NCBI GenBank assembly: GCA_032433765.1
Contig: JAVIAB010000101.1
Coordinates: 66,878,640 to 66,942,639 of the forward strand
Direction: 5' to 3'
DNA from: Megaustenia siamemsis
Lineage: Eukaryota; Mollusca; Gastropoda; Stylommatophora; Ariophantidae
Length of the DNA stretch: 64,000 nucleotides
Below, piece after piece: positions 11,396-22,012 of the stretch. Every line of letters starts with the position of its first letter. Positions within the stretch are counted from its first letter, which is position 1. Below the pieces are notes generated by a model that was not told the DNA's origin, made no database searches, and saw only the letters and a program-made list of their open reading frames with translations. Position numbers and translations under genes: made by a program.

Positions 11396-11818
11396 GGTGT
11401 AAGCATGGATAGTCTAGATTAAGTCAGTAGCTTGTTAGCACTACTTTAACATCTGGAACGGTCATCCATGCCGCCCAACCTCAGTACTGAGATGTGTACA
11501 TAAAGTGGAATGTTGTGAATAAATATAATGAAGTTCCTTTATGTGGCTTACCTGAATTGTCTGTGTGGGTGTCATTAACTTAACTAGTGAGCCGATCGGG
11601 TCCAAGTCAAGTGAGTGACGATAACACAACGCGAAGTACCATCACTTAAGAAGGCGACGGAAGCGAGGTTTCCACATGATCAGAGGTTGGGTTAAGTTCT
11701 TGAGTAGCTCTACGATCTATGCCAGACACTCAAGATGGGCGATTCAGTTGAATCAACGTGAACGGGAAAGAAAGGACGCTATTGGTCCAGTTCCACCAAC
11801 ATCACATTCACTATTAAT

Positions 11819-11866
11819 AGAGAGAGAGAGAGAAAGAGCGAGAGAGAGAGAGAGAGCGAGCGCAAG
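11819..11866. repeat. (GA)n microsatellite
   Basis: GA dinucleotides with a few A and C interruptions. Confidence 0.9.
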
Positions 11867-11949
11867 AAATGAGAAGGACGCCATTGGTCCTGTCTCATAA
11901 ATAGTGTTTTATCATGTTCAGTAAAGATCTTTCTCCTCTCGGAACATTA

Positions 11950-12055
11950 TTTCAACATTCTCACAACATTCTCTCAACATTCTCTCAACGTTCTACTAAC
12001 AATATCTCAACATTCTCTCAACTTTCTACCAACAATCTTTCAACATTCTATCAAG
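11950..12055. repeat. Short tandem repeat of CTCAACATT type
   Basis: Repeats of about 12 bp (CATTCTCTCAA) interleaved with TACTAACAAT.T units. Confidence 0.75.
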
Positions 12056-12069
12056 CAACGGACACGAAG

Positions 12070-12430
12070 GATCCTGTTTTACAGCCAGCGGAATCATCCG
12101 AATTAAAACTCATCCCATTGAAGGATCCAAACAAAGAAAGGCAGCTGCAGCACCTATCATAGCAGCCACATCACACGGCAAAAGACATAAGGCCAAGCAA
12201 CACCGAAAGTGAACGCAGATAAAGTGTCCTTCATCATATGATATCATCATTCATCATAAGCAATCGGAATATCGAAACACGATCCAGATGAAAAACACAG
12301 CTCACAGTGTTCACAGAGCACTAAATTCAGTAGCTCCGGCAGCAAGCCGGAATTGAAACATAATGAAACTGCAACAAATGACACTTTTTCCAGACAGAGC
12401 CCTACAGATACCTATCGACTATTCGTCATA
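12070..12430 (+). repeat. Dispersed repeat R, copy 3
   Basis: Plus strand. It shares the GCGGAATCATCCGAATTA, AACAAAGAAAGGCA, CATAAGGC.AAGC, CATCATTCATCATAAGCAAT, ACACAGCTCACAGTG and AACTGCAACAA blocks, in that order, with copies 1 and 4. Multiple stops interrupt any frame. Confidence 0.6.
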
Positions 12431-13400
12431 TTAACATGATGTCCTCAAAGTCAGATATTTGTTGTGATCAATATGTTTCTGAGATCTCATATTGTCTGTT
12501 TCAGGTGGACATGTTTGCATCACAGGTAAGTAAACGGATATCTTGTATTCTCCTGCTCGTGCCACGCAGCATCTCTGAGATGAGTAATTTGCAAATGTCT
12601 GGCCCTTACTCATTCTGCAGTTTGTGCTGCCATGTCAGATTTTCGTTATTGTTTCTTTGATTTCATACATTTATTTATTTCTGCGTTTTCCTTCTGTCAT
12701 GCAGAACCAACTCATTGCCCATCATGGAACTCACCATCCGAAAGGGACCCGTTCCATTCACTCGTCTCTATAATAAAATACTTCTCTACTGCTTACAATT
12801 ATTGCCACTTTTATTTCCATCATTTTCTCTATTTTTTTTTCCTTTTCTTACCCTTTTTACTGCTTCGTGTCAATCTACTACTAAGGGCCTTTCTTTATTG
12901 TTTGTATATTCTAATACATCATCTTCCCTGACTATTGTTGTTTGTTTTTACCTCTTTATTTGATCTTCTTTTCATATTTTTCTATTACCTCTGGATTCCT
13001 GATGCCCAACCCGTCCATTAGTTACAATATGTGTTTTGTAATGTTTAGGGCCTTTCCATTTCTTGCTCAGTCTCATACATTTTCTTCCGTTGGACCTGTG
13101 TATAGCCATGCCTTCAGGTAAATATTGTTCACTCTACGCGTGCTCGTTTGTTGTGTGGCTCTATTTCTGACGAGAGCTTGTTGCCGACATCGTATATCCT
13201 GTGTTACTATTAGTTTAACTGCTTCATACTAAATTATATTCGTTTGTCATCATTTTCTTTCTTATTTCCTTCATTGTTCTGAGAGCAGTTAGCTTGCTTT
13301 CATTGCGTTATTGTTAGCCCATCATTGTCCCTGGCTGAGTCTGCCTTTAGCAGCTCGCAAGAGTCACTTGTTTTCACGTATAGGATCTAATATCCTTCCG
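12431..13400. other. Unannotated, T-rich
   Basis: No supported gene. The open frames are low-complexity hydrophobic translations of T-rich DNA (12632-12963). Confidence 0.45.
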
Positions 13401-13404
13401 GTGG

Positions 13405-13462
13405 TGCGGGCTAGATGGTCTCGGGGCAAGACGTCGGTCTTGAGACAGAAAGGTTGTGACAA
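13405..13462 (+). mobile_element. SINE S3 head fragment
   Basis: It matches the first 55 or so bases of S3 (CTAGATGGTCTCGGGGCAAG, then ACGTCGGTCTTGAGACAG and AGGTTGTGAC) and then stops before box B. The copy is 3'-truncated or interrupted. Confidence 0.6.
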
Positions 13463-13544
13463 GAAAAAAAGCAAAAAAATATATAAACCTCCCCCCAATG
13501 CTGGTAAACCCCACTCAGTACTCGCGGTGTACATCTGCAAAAGC

Positions 13545-13812
13545 CATAACTTTCCAATGGCTGTAAAAGAGCACACTTTATAACAGATTTACCCGAAACA
13601 TCAGCCAAATGTCATAACTTTCCAATAGCTGTAAAAGAGCACACTTTATAACAGATTTACCCGAAGCATCAGTCAAATGTCATAACTTTCCAATGGCAGT
13701 AAAAGAGCACACTTTATAACAGATTTACCCGAAACATCAGCCAAATGTCATAACTTTCCAATAGCTGTAAAAGAGCACACTTTATAACAGATTTACCCGA
13801 AGCATCAGTAAA
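13545..13812. repeat. 68-bp minisatellite, 4 copies
   Basis: Units begin CATAACTTTCCAATGGCTGT and contain AAAAGAGCACACTTTATAAC and AGATTTACCCGAAACATCAG. Units 1 and 3 (AATGGC, GAAACATC) differ from units 2 and 4 (AATAGC, GAAGCATC), which suggests a duplicated 136-bp dimer. Confidence 0.92.
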
Positions 13813-14129
13813 ATACTATAATATAGACAAGATGTGGTATATCGGTGACACTGTCTAAGAGTGAAAAAAAAAATGATTGATGTTATATTGAGGGAAAGTA
13901 TAATTACAAAATGGCAGAAGCAAAATATAGCAATAAAGACTGAAACAACAATTACATGAATAATTAAAGTAGGTGGAACAATATTAAAACATGTCAATAA
14001 CTTGAAGTACATAGAAAAGCCATTAGCTTCAGATCATTCTTGTACATCCAAAAGTCAGGCGTAACTCATCCATGGTCGGTACTCCAACGAATGCGAAAAA
14101 TGCTATGCCACTGTTATCAACCAACATAC

Positions 14130-14520
14130 TTGTTAATACTTAAGGTCTCCTTTGTCTATATCCCTGGACATGCGGAAGTACGGGGAAATGAAAGAGCGGA
14201 CAGGTTAGCTAACTTCGCTGTCGTTGAGGCCGGGCAACCGATGGATCGGGCGGACATTATCAATGCCCTCCGAGATGTGGGAAGAGCACAGGATTTCGAC
14301 AAACACAGATCCACGTCACTTCTTCGGATGATGGAAATGGGAGTTAAGATGGACACAGCCATAAATGAGAAACTTAGTGGCCGTGTAAGATGATTTATCA
14401 ACCAACATAGAACTGGAGTCGTCAGTCGCTGGACACTGCGGGAACTGCTAAGGAGGGGATATGAGGACCTATGGACAAGTTCGGAGTGCAATGATGATGA
14501 CCCACAAATAATTCAATAAC
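14130..14520 (+). pseudogene. LINE-E RNase H domain and C-terminus
   Basis: The plus-strand frame 14040-14393 contains PGHAEVRGNERADRLANFA, the C-terminal core of a retroelement RNase H (the GH.G..GNE.AD signature with its histidine and aspartate). Downstream is a conserved tail (MDRADIINALRDVGRAQDFD, EKLSGRVR). After an in-frame stop at about 14391 the family sequence continues, with RTGVVSRWTLRELLRRGYED and SSECNDDD just before the 3' end. Plus-strand relatives of 43135-43930. This type of RNase H LINE belongs to the I/Jockey-related groups; clade not resolved. Confidence 0.8.
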
Positions 14521-14584
14521 TCAATAACATTTCAGTGCGAACAAGAAAGCAATTAATGCACTGCCATGGAGCTGATTCTGGCCA

Positions 14585-15490
14585 GTGGAAGTTAATCCTA
14601 GATAGTCAGCAACCAAGGACAATCTATGAAAGTTAATCCTAGATAGTCAGCAACCAAGGACAATCTATGAAAGTTAATCCTAGATAGTCAGCAACCAATG
14701 ACAATCTGTGAAAGTTAATCCTAGATAGTCAGCAACCAATGACAATCTGTGAAAGTTAATCCTAGATAGTCAGCAACCAAGGACAATCTATGAAAATTAA
14801 TCCTAGACAGTCAGCAACCAATGACAATCTGTGAAAGTTAATCCTAGATAGTTAGCAACCAATGACAATCTGTGAAAGTTAATCCTAGATAGTGAGCAAC
14901 CAATGACAATCTGTGAAAGTTAATCCTAGATTGTTAGCAACCAAGGACAATCCATGAAAGTTAATCCTAGATAGTTAGCAACCAAGGACAATCTATGAAA
15001 GTTAATCCTAGATAGTCAGCAACCAAGGACAATCTATGAAAGTTAATCCTAGATAGTTAGCAACCAAGGACAATCTATGGAGGTTAATCCTAGATAGTTA
15101 GCAACCAAGGACAATCTATGGAGGTTAATCCTAGATAGTTAGCAACCAAGGACAATCTATGGAGGTTAATCCTAGATAGTTAGCAACCAAGGACAATCTA
15201 TGGAGGTTAATCCTAGATAGTCAGCAACCAAGGACAATCTATGAAAGTTCATCCTAGATAGTCAGCAACCAAGGACAATCTATGGAAGTTAATCCTAGAT
15301 AGTCAGCAGCCAAGGACAATGTATGGAAATTAATCCTAGATAGTTAGCAAACAATAACAATCTATGGAAGTTAATCCTAGATAGTCAGCAGCCAAGGACA
15401 ATGTATGGAAATTAATCCTAGATAGTTAGCAACCAATAACAATCTATGAAAGTTAATCCTAGATAGTCAGCAACCAAGGACAATCTATAG
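14585..15490. repeat. 41-bp minisatellite, about 22 copies
   Basis: GTTAATCCT at 14591 and 14632 sets the 41-bp period. The unit is GTTAATCCTAGATAGTCAGC, then AACCAAGGACAATCTATGAA, then A. Variant blocks are visible: AATGACAATCTG units cluster at 14690-14940, and GGAGGTTAATCC units at 15075-15210. Confidence 0.93.
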
Positions 15491-15564
15491 AATTAACATA
15501 AATTCTGATGAAATTTTAAGATCAAAAGATCAGAATACAATGGACGGCTGCTAGAATAATGAAG

Positions 15565-15850
15565 TGTATGTAAAGGTACGGTAAAGTACGAGACTTGAAC
15601 CGGAGTCTTAGCACACGAGTTTACACCCATATGTGCTCGGCCGCCTATCCAGAAATGTTCGGATATTTCTGTATAGTGTAGCCTCAAGCATCGAAACTCA
15701 GATGCGAAGCGACATTCCTCACCTTTCCAGGGTAAAACCATGGCACCCATTTCTGCCAACGGTTGGGTCGACCGTGAGGGTATTTTTTTTTCCAACAACG
15801 AGTACAACTCACACTGCTTCCAGCGGGAATCGAACACGGGTTGTCCGAAC
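15565..15850 (-). mobile_element. SINE S2 body, copy 1, fused to a 31-bp array
   Basis: Minus strand. The body contains GTGTTCGATTCCCGCTGGAA (box B-like GTTCGATTCC), TGGGTGCCATGGTTTTACCC and the tail ACTTTACCGTACC. It aligns end to end with 18229-18561. The segment that should lie between box A and box B has become the adjacent 31-bp minisatellite, and no box A end is found beyond the array. Confidence 0.8.
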
Positions 15851-16275
15851 GTCGGTAGTCCAGTCGGGTGGTTGTCCGAACGTCGGTAGTCCAGTCGGGT
15901 GGTTGTCCGAACGTCGGTAGTCCAGTAGGGTGGTTGTCCGAACGTCGGTAGTCCAGTCGGGTGGTTGTCCGAACGTCGGTAGTCCAGTCGGGTGGTTGTC
16001 CGAACTTCGGTAGTCCAGTCGGGTGGTTGTCCGAACGTCGGTAGTCCAGTCGGGTGGTTGTCCGAACGTCGGTAGTCCAGTCGGGTGGTTGTCCGAACGT
16101 CGGTAGTCCAGTCGGGTGGTTGTCCGAACGTCGGTAGTCCAGTCGGGTGGTTGTCCGAACGTCGGTAGTCCAGTCGGGTGGTTGTCCGAACGTCGGTAGT
16201 CCAGTCGGGTGGTTGTCCGAACGTCGGTAGTCCAGTCGGGTGGTTGTCCGAACGTCGGTAGTCCAGTCGGGTGGG
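15838..16275. repeat. 31-bp minisatellite derived from the SINE S2 head, about 14 copies
   Basis: Unit TTGTCCGAACGTCGGTAGTC plus CAGTCGGGTGG, almost perfectly homogeneous (single-base variants near 15926 and 16006). On the minus strand the unit corresponds to the CCACCTGACTGGGATACCGA..ACAGACAA stretch between box A and box B of the intact S2 head at 18561. Confidence 0.93.
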
Positions 16276-16401
16276 GTGTATGTAAAAGGAGCAAAATCAG
16301 TTAAACTAGTGCCATCATGAGGAGAACAGGGTCACTGTTTTTGGGTACAAATAATAATACATAAATATTATTATATGGGGAACTCCCGAGGCGATAATAT
16401 G

Positions 16402-16612
16402 GAATAATAGAACAAAGAAGTATGTGTTAGCACTCGGAATACATTTGAACCAAATCGGAATACATTTTGGCTTCTCGTGGCAAGGCGCGGTGCCACTGAG
16501 TACGGGTTCGATCCCACTTCGGACCATATATTGTTCAATGTTTTTTTTTTCTATTGTTGTTTGTCTGTCAATTTTTCCGAGTGCTAACACATGCTTCTTT
16601 GTTCTATTATTC
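16402..16612. mobile_element. 211-bp element with 36-bp terminal inverted repeats and a tRNA-like core
   Basis: The left terminus (16402-16437, starting GAATAATAGAACAAAGAAG) is the reverse complement of the right terminus (16577-16612) with one mismatch. The core includes GGCAAGGCGCGGTGCCACTG and GGGTTCGATCCCACTTCGG, which resembles a tRNA box B arm. It could be a MITE, a fold-back element, or a SINE inserted in a palindrome. No obvious target duplication was confirmed. Confidence 0.7.
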
Positions 16613-17038
16613 ACTGTTTTTGACCATGAAATGAGAGGAAACAGCTTTTGTATTTTGTGTATTTTGTGATATCATGAATACTGAAAGGGGAAGGATATAA
16701 AGGAAAAAAATGAACAGCGAGTACCAAACATTTGATGAGAGTGATATAGTAGATCGCGTACGACTAATAACCATATAGAGAAAGAGCGGAAGAAAGAGAG
16801 AGAGAGAGAGAAAGAAAGCTTTGGTGATGCGTGCTCACTTATGTCAGCACACATACTACATGATGATGATGATGATACAACATAAATGGTTGATTTTATT
16901 TTCATGCGCTAATTGTAACGTTCTCGATCACATATGTAATTCATTACATGGAGTCTGTATGTTGAATGACTTTAATTGTGTGATGTAGAACACTTCCTAA
17001 ACAGTATTCCATCAGTAGTAACGTAGGAATGGCAAAAA
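16613..17038. other. Unannotated; contains short (GA)n and (GAT)n tracts
   Basis: (GA)n at about 16793-16815 and (GAT)n at 16862-16876. No gene recognised. Confidence 0.5.
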
Positions 17039-17039
17039 A

Positions 17040-17550
17040 GTAATTTTAATGTCATGAAGGACATACTAACATCAAAACAAATAGCACCAGAGCTAAAACT
17101 AAGAATGGCAAAATGTTACATCTTCTCAATATTCCTATATGGTGCTGAAACATGGAAATTAGACAAGAAAACAGAACAGAGAATTGAAGCCTTTGAAATG
17201 TGGATATATAGAAGAATAGGTAGAATTGGATGGAAGGAAAAGAAAACAAACGATGAAGTCTTAAAACAACTAAAAATGAAAAGAGAACTTCTGAACACAA
17301 TTAGAACAAGACAAATGCGATTCTTGTGCCATGTTAAAAGACACAACAGCCTACTGAAAGTAATCCTGGAGGGGAAAATACAAGGTAAAAGAGGCAGAGG
17401 CAGACCAAGATTAACATGGACGAGTAACATCAAAAGATGGACAAATCAACCGATGACAACCTGCACCATCAAAGCAAGAGATAGAGCAGAATGGCGCTCC
17501 ATGGTAGCCAACCTTCGTTGCGGAGACGGCACTCAATGATGATGATGAGT
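17040..17550 (+). pseudogene. LINE-A ORF2 C-terminus, 5'-truncated
   Basis: A 161-residue open frame (17054-17539) reads MKDILTSKQIAPELKLRMAK, FLYGAETWKL, MWIYRRIGRIGWKEKKTNDE, KRGRGRPRLTWTSNIKRW and RAEWRSMVANLRCGDGT before the stop, with a short (TGATGA) tail immediately after. This is the full C-terminal third of LINE-A in one unbroken frame, so the copy is relatively young. A glycine-to-cysteine change (CHVKRHN for GHVKRHN) sits in the otherwise invariant GHV motif. No RT core is present. Confidence 0.85.
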
Positions 17551-17699
17551 AACGTAGGCACGAAGTTCTTGTAGACGTCTACGTCTGGAAGTACAAGTCT
17601 TAGATTAGAGCTAAGAGATTCAAAACCATACATGATCAAAGTCTGATAGAGGAATCAAGGAAATATATTTGTATGCGATCGTGATAATAAGGTGAAGCT

Positions 17700-17990
17700 C
17701 ATCATCATCATCATCATCATCATCGAGTGCCGTCTCCGCGTTGAAGGTTGGCTACCATTTGGTTCATCGCCTTCAACGACAGCGCAGCTAGCCAACCTGT
17801 CCGCTCTTTCATTCTCCCGTACTCCCTCATCGCCATGGATGTTGACAAAGGTGACCTTACGCATTTTACTTCTGCAGTGACTATATCCATTGCCTGCGTA
17901 CAGAGCCCGCCTCCACTTTCTTTATCGTGCTCACCGAATCACTTATTGTGCAGGCGTGAGTTTAGTCTTGTGACTCTAAGCACATGAAAG
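17700..17990 (-). pseudogene. Chimeric LINE-E/LINE-A 3' fragment
   Basis: On the minus strand, LINE-E RNase H sequence (GVRENERADRLASCAVVEG, within 17655-17864) runs straight into the last 55 or so bases of LINE-A (its CAACCTT and GGAGACGGCACTCGATG terminus) and a (GAT)8 tail. The join is inside what would be a conserved region of both families. A recombination or template-switch chimera is one reading; a LINE-E copy truncated into an older LINE-A tail is the alternative. Confidence 0.65.
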
Positions 17991-18228
17991 TTGTGTGTGT
18001 AGTATGGAAACTTTGGTTCAAAATACATAATCTCTATAGTATAGGAGACGATGTTTGTCAATGGCTGTGGGAGGTGGCTCAAACACAGTCGTAATCCTGC
18101 ATGGACGCGCATTCTATATTAACTGAAACTGAATGTTCTCAGTGTTTTTCGTTGTTGCCTCTTCATTTATTTGTGTCAGTTCTCACTACTTGTTGATGCA
18201 ACTCTTTTTTCTGTAACAATTACATTTT

Positions 18229-18561
18229 ATGCAAGGTAAAAGTATAGGTAAAGTACGAGATTTTAATCGGCGTCATAGCACGCGTGTTTTCATCCATATG
18301 TGCGCTGTCGCCTGTCCAAAAGTGTTCGGAGACTTCTGGATAGTACTGCCCCAAGCTTCGAAAGATGTGAGGCGGCATTCTTCACATTCCAAGAGTAGTA
18401 CCGAGGTACCCATTTCTGCCAGCAGCTGGGTCGACAGCGGGGGTATTTATTTTCAAACTACGGGTACAACTCACGCTGCTCCCAGCAGGAATCGAACACG
18501 GCTTGTCTGTAAGTCGGTATCCCAGTCAGGTGGTTTTCCCAACTGAGCTACCGAGGCGCCC
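18229..18561 (-). mobile_element. SINE S2, copy 2 (most complete)
   Basis: Minus strand from 18561: GGGCGCCTCGGTAGCTCAGT (box A), then CCACCTGACTGGGATACCGA, box B GTTCGATTCCT, and a body with GGGTACCTCGGTACTACTCT and TTTCGAAGCTTGGGGCAGTA, ending in AAATCTCGTACTTTACCTAT. The intact tRNA-like head makes this the reference copy for the family in this window. Confidence 0.85.
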
Positions 18562-18629
18562 TTACATTTTTTAAAAACATTTTACGTCTGACTTTTTAAG
18601 AACATCCCACTTATTAATTTGTATGGACA

Positions 18630-18956
18630 AATTTTACTGTTATTATGTTACTGTTATTATGTTACTATTTTGCTACTGTTATTATGTTACTGTTATTATG
18701 TTACTGTTTTGCTACTGTTATTATGTTACTGTTATTATGTTACTGTTATTATGTTACTGTTATTATGTTACTTTTATTATTTCAATGTCATTATGTTACT
18801 GTTATTATGCTACAGTCATTATGTTACTGTTATTATGTTACTGTTATTATGCTACAGTCATTATGTTACTGTTATTATGTTACTGTTATTACGTTACTGT
18901 TATTATTTCAATGTTATTGTGTTATGTTTTTATGTTACTGTTATTATGTTACTGTA
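18630..18956. repeat. 14-bp tandem repeat (CTGTTATTATGTTA), about 23 copies
   Basis: Interspersed 11-bp variants (CTATTTTGCTA) occur near the left end. A higher-order block with GCTACAGTCATTATGTTACT occurs twice (about 18807 and 18850). All three plus-strand frames are open because the unit lacks stop codons. Confidence 0.9.
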
Positions 18957-18999
18957 GAACGGTTCTACTGCTACCTTTTCTGTGTCAGTTGCAGGATTG

Positions 19000-20072
19000 G
19001 TCAGAACTTATTTATATTTGTCAAGTGTGGTTAGTTCTTGTTTTTTATCATTCGTTGACATATATGAGTTCAGTGGAACTATGCCAGTAGACACAATCCT
19101 GGTACTAACGAAGACCTAGTGGAAATTGCATTGTGCTCTTTTTAGTAGAGGATTGATTGTTGTTGTTGTTGATGGATTGCCACGAGTTGATGCGAGCATG
19201 TTGCTTTTTGACTCATAAGATGTGGCGAGTCGTAATGGCTTTCTTGACATTTCCGTCTCTTACTGGAGAGGTTGGATTTCGTCTGTCCCAGGCTGTGCTG
19301 GGAAACTACCAGTCCAGCCCAGAGGTACTGCAATACTGGGTCCTCTATATCAGTAACAGCCACCACTACGGGGAACACGGCGATCCTAGCTTATCTTAGC
19401 CAGTCTGGTTTGACGCAGACTGTTTCCAGGGGAGACCACGAGGAGGTAGAACTGCTAGTTCTTGGTCAGCTGATGGTGCGCCGAATCTGCTATTGGGACC
19501 GCAGGTCGCAGGCGCTTCCGCTCCCCCTTAGGAGAGGGTTGATAAAAAGTGAAGTTATTTTAAGTATGTGTTTTTTTTTAATTCTTTTCTTATGTTTATA
19601 TAATCTTTATGTCTCTTAGCTGACCAATCTAATGAATATGGTAGTTGCAGTAAGTAATATGACACATAAAATACAAATATATATAATTGATTTCTTATTT
19701 AGTTTCATGTCTACACAAGTAAATGATTTATTATTGACAATGATGAGCCAATTAAAACATGCAAATGGGGATGTGTAATGCCTAGAATTACGACAGATTA
19801 CATAGTAAGCAGACGTACATCATAAAGAGCACGACAGCACTCTACATGAGTACATAACTATAGCCATCTAGCAAATACCAATATGTCATCATGAATGAAC
19901 AAAACTCTAGGATGATAGTAGATTATTGTGAGAATAGCTCAAGTAATGAAGTCACTCAATACTTACACGTTTACAAACGTATGGTTTATTTGGCATATTC
20001 AGTCACTTTGCATGCTCCTTTATTTCCTCCAAATGCCAGATGCACCCCCATACGTTTAATAAATAGTAATTT
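19000..20072. other. Unannotated
   Basis: The GC-richer section 19250-19550 has several short overlapping open frames on both strands but no recognisable domain. The rest is AT-rich. Confidence 0.45.
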
Positions 20073-20074
20073 CT

Positions 20075-20756
20075 GTTAGTCATAGTTGGTTATGGTAGTC
20101 TCCGTCAGTCATAGTTGACTATAGTAGCATCCGTCAGTCATAGTTGACTATAGTAGCCTCCGTCAGTCATAGTTGACAATAGCAGCATCCGTCAGTCATA
20201 GTTGACTATAGAAGCATCCGCCAGTCATATTTGACTATAGTAGCCTCCGTCAGTCATAGTTGACTATAGTAGCCTCCGTCAGTCATACTTGACTGTAGTG
20301 GCCTCCGTCAGTCATAGTTGCCTATAGTAGCATCCGTAAGTAATAGTTGAATATAGTAGCCTCCGTCAGTCATAGTTGCCTATAGTAGCATCCGTAAGTA
20401 ATAGTTGCCTATAGTAGCCTCCGTCAGTCATAGTTGCCTATAGTAGCCTCCGTCAGTCATAGTTGCCTATAGTAGCATCCGTCAGTCATAGTTGCCTATA
20501 GTAGCCTCCGTCAGTCATAGTTGCCTATAGTAGCATCCGTAAGTAATAGTTGCCTATAGTAGCCTCCGTCAGTCATAGTTGCCTATAGTAGCCTCCGTCA
20601 GTCATAGTTGCCTATAGTAGCCTCCGTCAGTCATAGTTGCCTATAGTAGCATCCGTAAGTAATAGTTGCCTATAGTAGCCTCCGTCAGTCATAGTTGCCT
20701 ATAGTAGCATCCGTAAGTAATAGATGACTATAGTAGCCTCCGTCTGTAATAGTTGA
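20075..20756. repeat. 29-bp minisatellite derived from the LINE-C 3' end, about 23 copies
   Basis: Unit AGTAGCCTCCGTCAGTCATA plus GTTGACTAT or GTTGCCTAT. The last unit runs without a break into the LINE-C 3' UTR at 20750-20940. A single copy of the same unit ends the LINE-C copies at 8137-8165 and, in the other orientation, near 56180-56220. The array therefore grew from the element's terminal sequence. CTCC and ATCC variants alternate in blocks. Confidence 0.9.
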
Positions 20757-20942
20757 CTGCATTTTCCAGCGGCCCTAGAAATGTTATTTTTTTCCCTTTC
20801 TCTCGCTGTGTATTCCCTTTTTCTACGACTCTGTGTCGGCTTCTTGTTTGAGTTGGAACTTTAGAGTGTGTTTCCAAAGTTTGCCGTCTGCATCTGTTTT
20901 TTTCTTTCCTAGGCTGCGAGGTTTATGTTCAGAGTCTCAGAG
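20750..20942 (-). pseudogene. LINE-C 3' end fragment
   Basis: Minus strand, collinear with 8173-8345 (shared CTAGAAATGTTATTTTTT, GAAC..TA.AGTGTGTTTCCA and GTTTATGTTCAGAGTCT). It stops abruptly at 20942, where LINE-A sequence of opposite orientation begins. Confidence 0.78.
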
Positions 20943-20944
20943 TT

Positions 20945-22012
20945 TCACAAATACTATCACAATAAATAGAATACACCATAACCAACTTATAGACTACCTA
21001 AAGGATATAAATCTAGACGACACAGACATACGACTAATATGTAATTTGTACTGGGCGCAAACAGCAATAATTAAATATATCAAGGAGAACTCTACACCAT
21101 TAGACATAAAAAGAGGAGTAAGACTAGGATGAATCCTATCACCAAGCTTGTTCAATCTATACACTGAGCAAATCTTTAAAAACATCTCAGAGATGCCAGG
21201 CCTAAACATTAATGGAAAGATAATCAATAACCTAAGACATGCTGATGATACTGTTCTACTAGCAGAAAATCCTAAAGACCTACAACAATTGCTTAATGTG
21301 ATAAACATAACAAGCAAAAAATATGGACTTGATATGAATATCAAAAAGACTAAAACTATGATCATAAACAAAGAAAATTCTCAAGACCTACAATTTAATA
21401 TCACAGTTGAGGAAATTACATCTGGAGACAGTCCAGAGCTACAACTACCTGGGACATACTATAAACAATGATGGAAAATGTAAAATTGAAATAAACAAAA
21501 GAATAGGTATGGCAAAAAGTAATTTTAATGCCATGAAAAATATACTAACAACAAAACAAATATCAGCAGGGCTGAAACTAAGAATGATAAAATGTTATGT
21601 CTTCTCAATATTCCCGTATAGTGCAGAAACATGGACAAGAAAACAGAACAGAAAATTGAAGCCTTTGAAATGTGATTTATAGAAGAATAGGTATTATTGG
21701 ATGGAAAGAAAAGAAAACAAACGATAAAGTTTTAAAACAACTGAAAATAAAAACAGATCTATTAAATACAATTAAGACAAGACAAATGAAATTTTGGGGA
21801 CATGTTAAAAGACACAACAGCCTACTGAAAGTAATATTGGAAGGGAAAATACAAGGTAAAAGAAGCAGAGGCAGACCGAGACTAACATGGACGAGTAACA
21901 TCAAAAGATGGACAAGTCAATCTATGACAGCCTGCACCATCAAAGCAAGAAACACAGTAGAATGGCGATCCATGGTAGCCAATATTCGTTGCGGAGAAGG
22001 CACTCGATGATG
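20945..22012 (+). pseudogene. LINE-A reverse transcriptase core to 3' end
   Basis: Plus strand. 20833-21132 has RRGVRLG-type RT motif B context. 21148-21471 has FNLYTEQIFKNISEM and NNLRHADDTVLLAE, in which the catalytic YADD box is mutated to HADD. 21407-21682 has SYNYLGHTINNDGKCKIEIN. 21672-22010 has YRRIGIIGWKEKKTNDKVLK, WGHVKRHNSLLKVILEGKI and VANIRCGEGT, followed by GATGATGA. An in-frame stop after RRGVRLG and two frameshifts inactivate it. This is the longest LINE-A copy here and lacks the endonuclease. Confidence 0.85.

Larger units (their letters stand above)
10620..11600. mobile_element. Possible solo LTR or LTR-like region
   Basis: This non-coding, G-rich stretch has an AATAAA polyadenylation-like signal (about 11519) shortly before CTGAATTGTCTGTGTGGGTG and a TAACTAGTGAGCCGATCGGG segment that could be an LTR end plus leader. 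Internal imperfect duplications are common in LTRs. No paired LTR, gag or pol was found, so this is a weak call. It could equally be a unique regulatory region. Confidence 0.22.

Noticed and set aside
14585..15490. CRISPR-like array (41-bp repeats)
   Set aside because: The units are directly contiguous with no unique spacers, and the genome is animal. It is a minisatellite.
15809..16294. 161-residue repetitive frame (repeated GLPTFGQPPDWTTDVRTTTR)
   Set aside because: Product of the 31-bp SINE-derived array. The unit cycles through all three frames, which all happen to be open.
18619..19090. Hydrophobic membrane protein of LLLCYCYYVTVIM type
   Set aside because: All three frames are open across a 14-bp tandem repeat.
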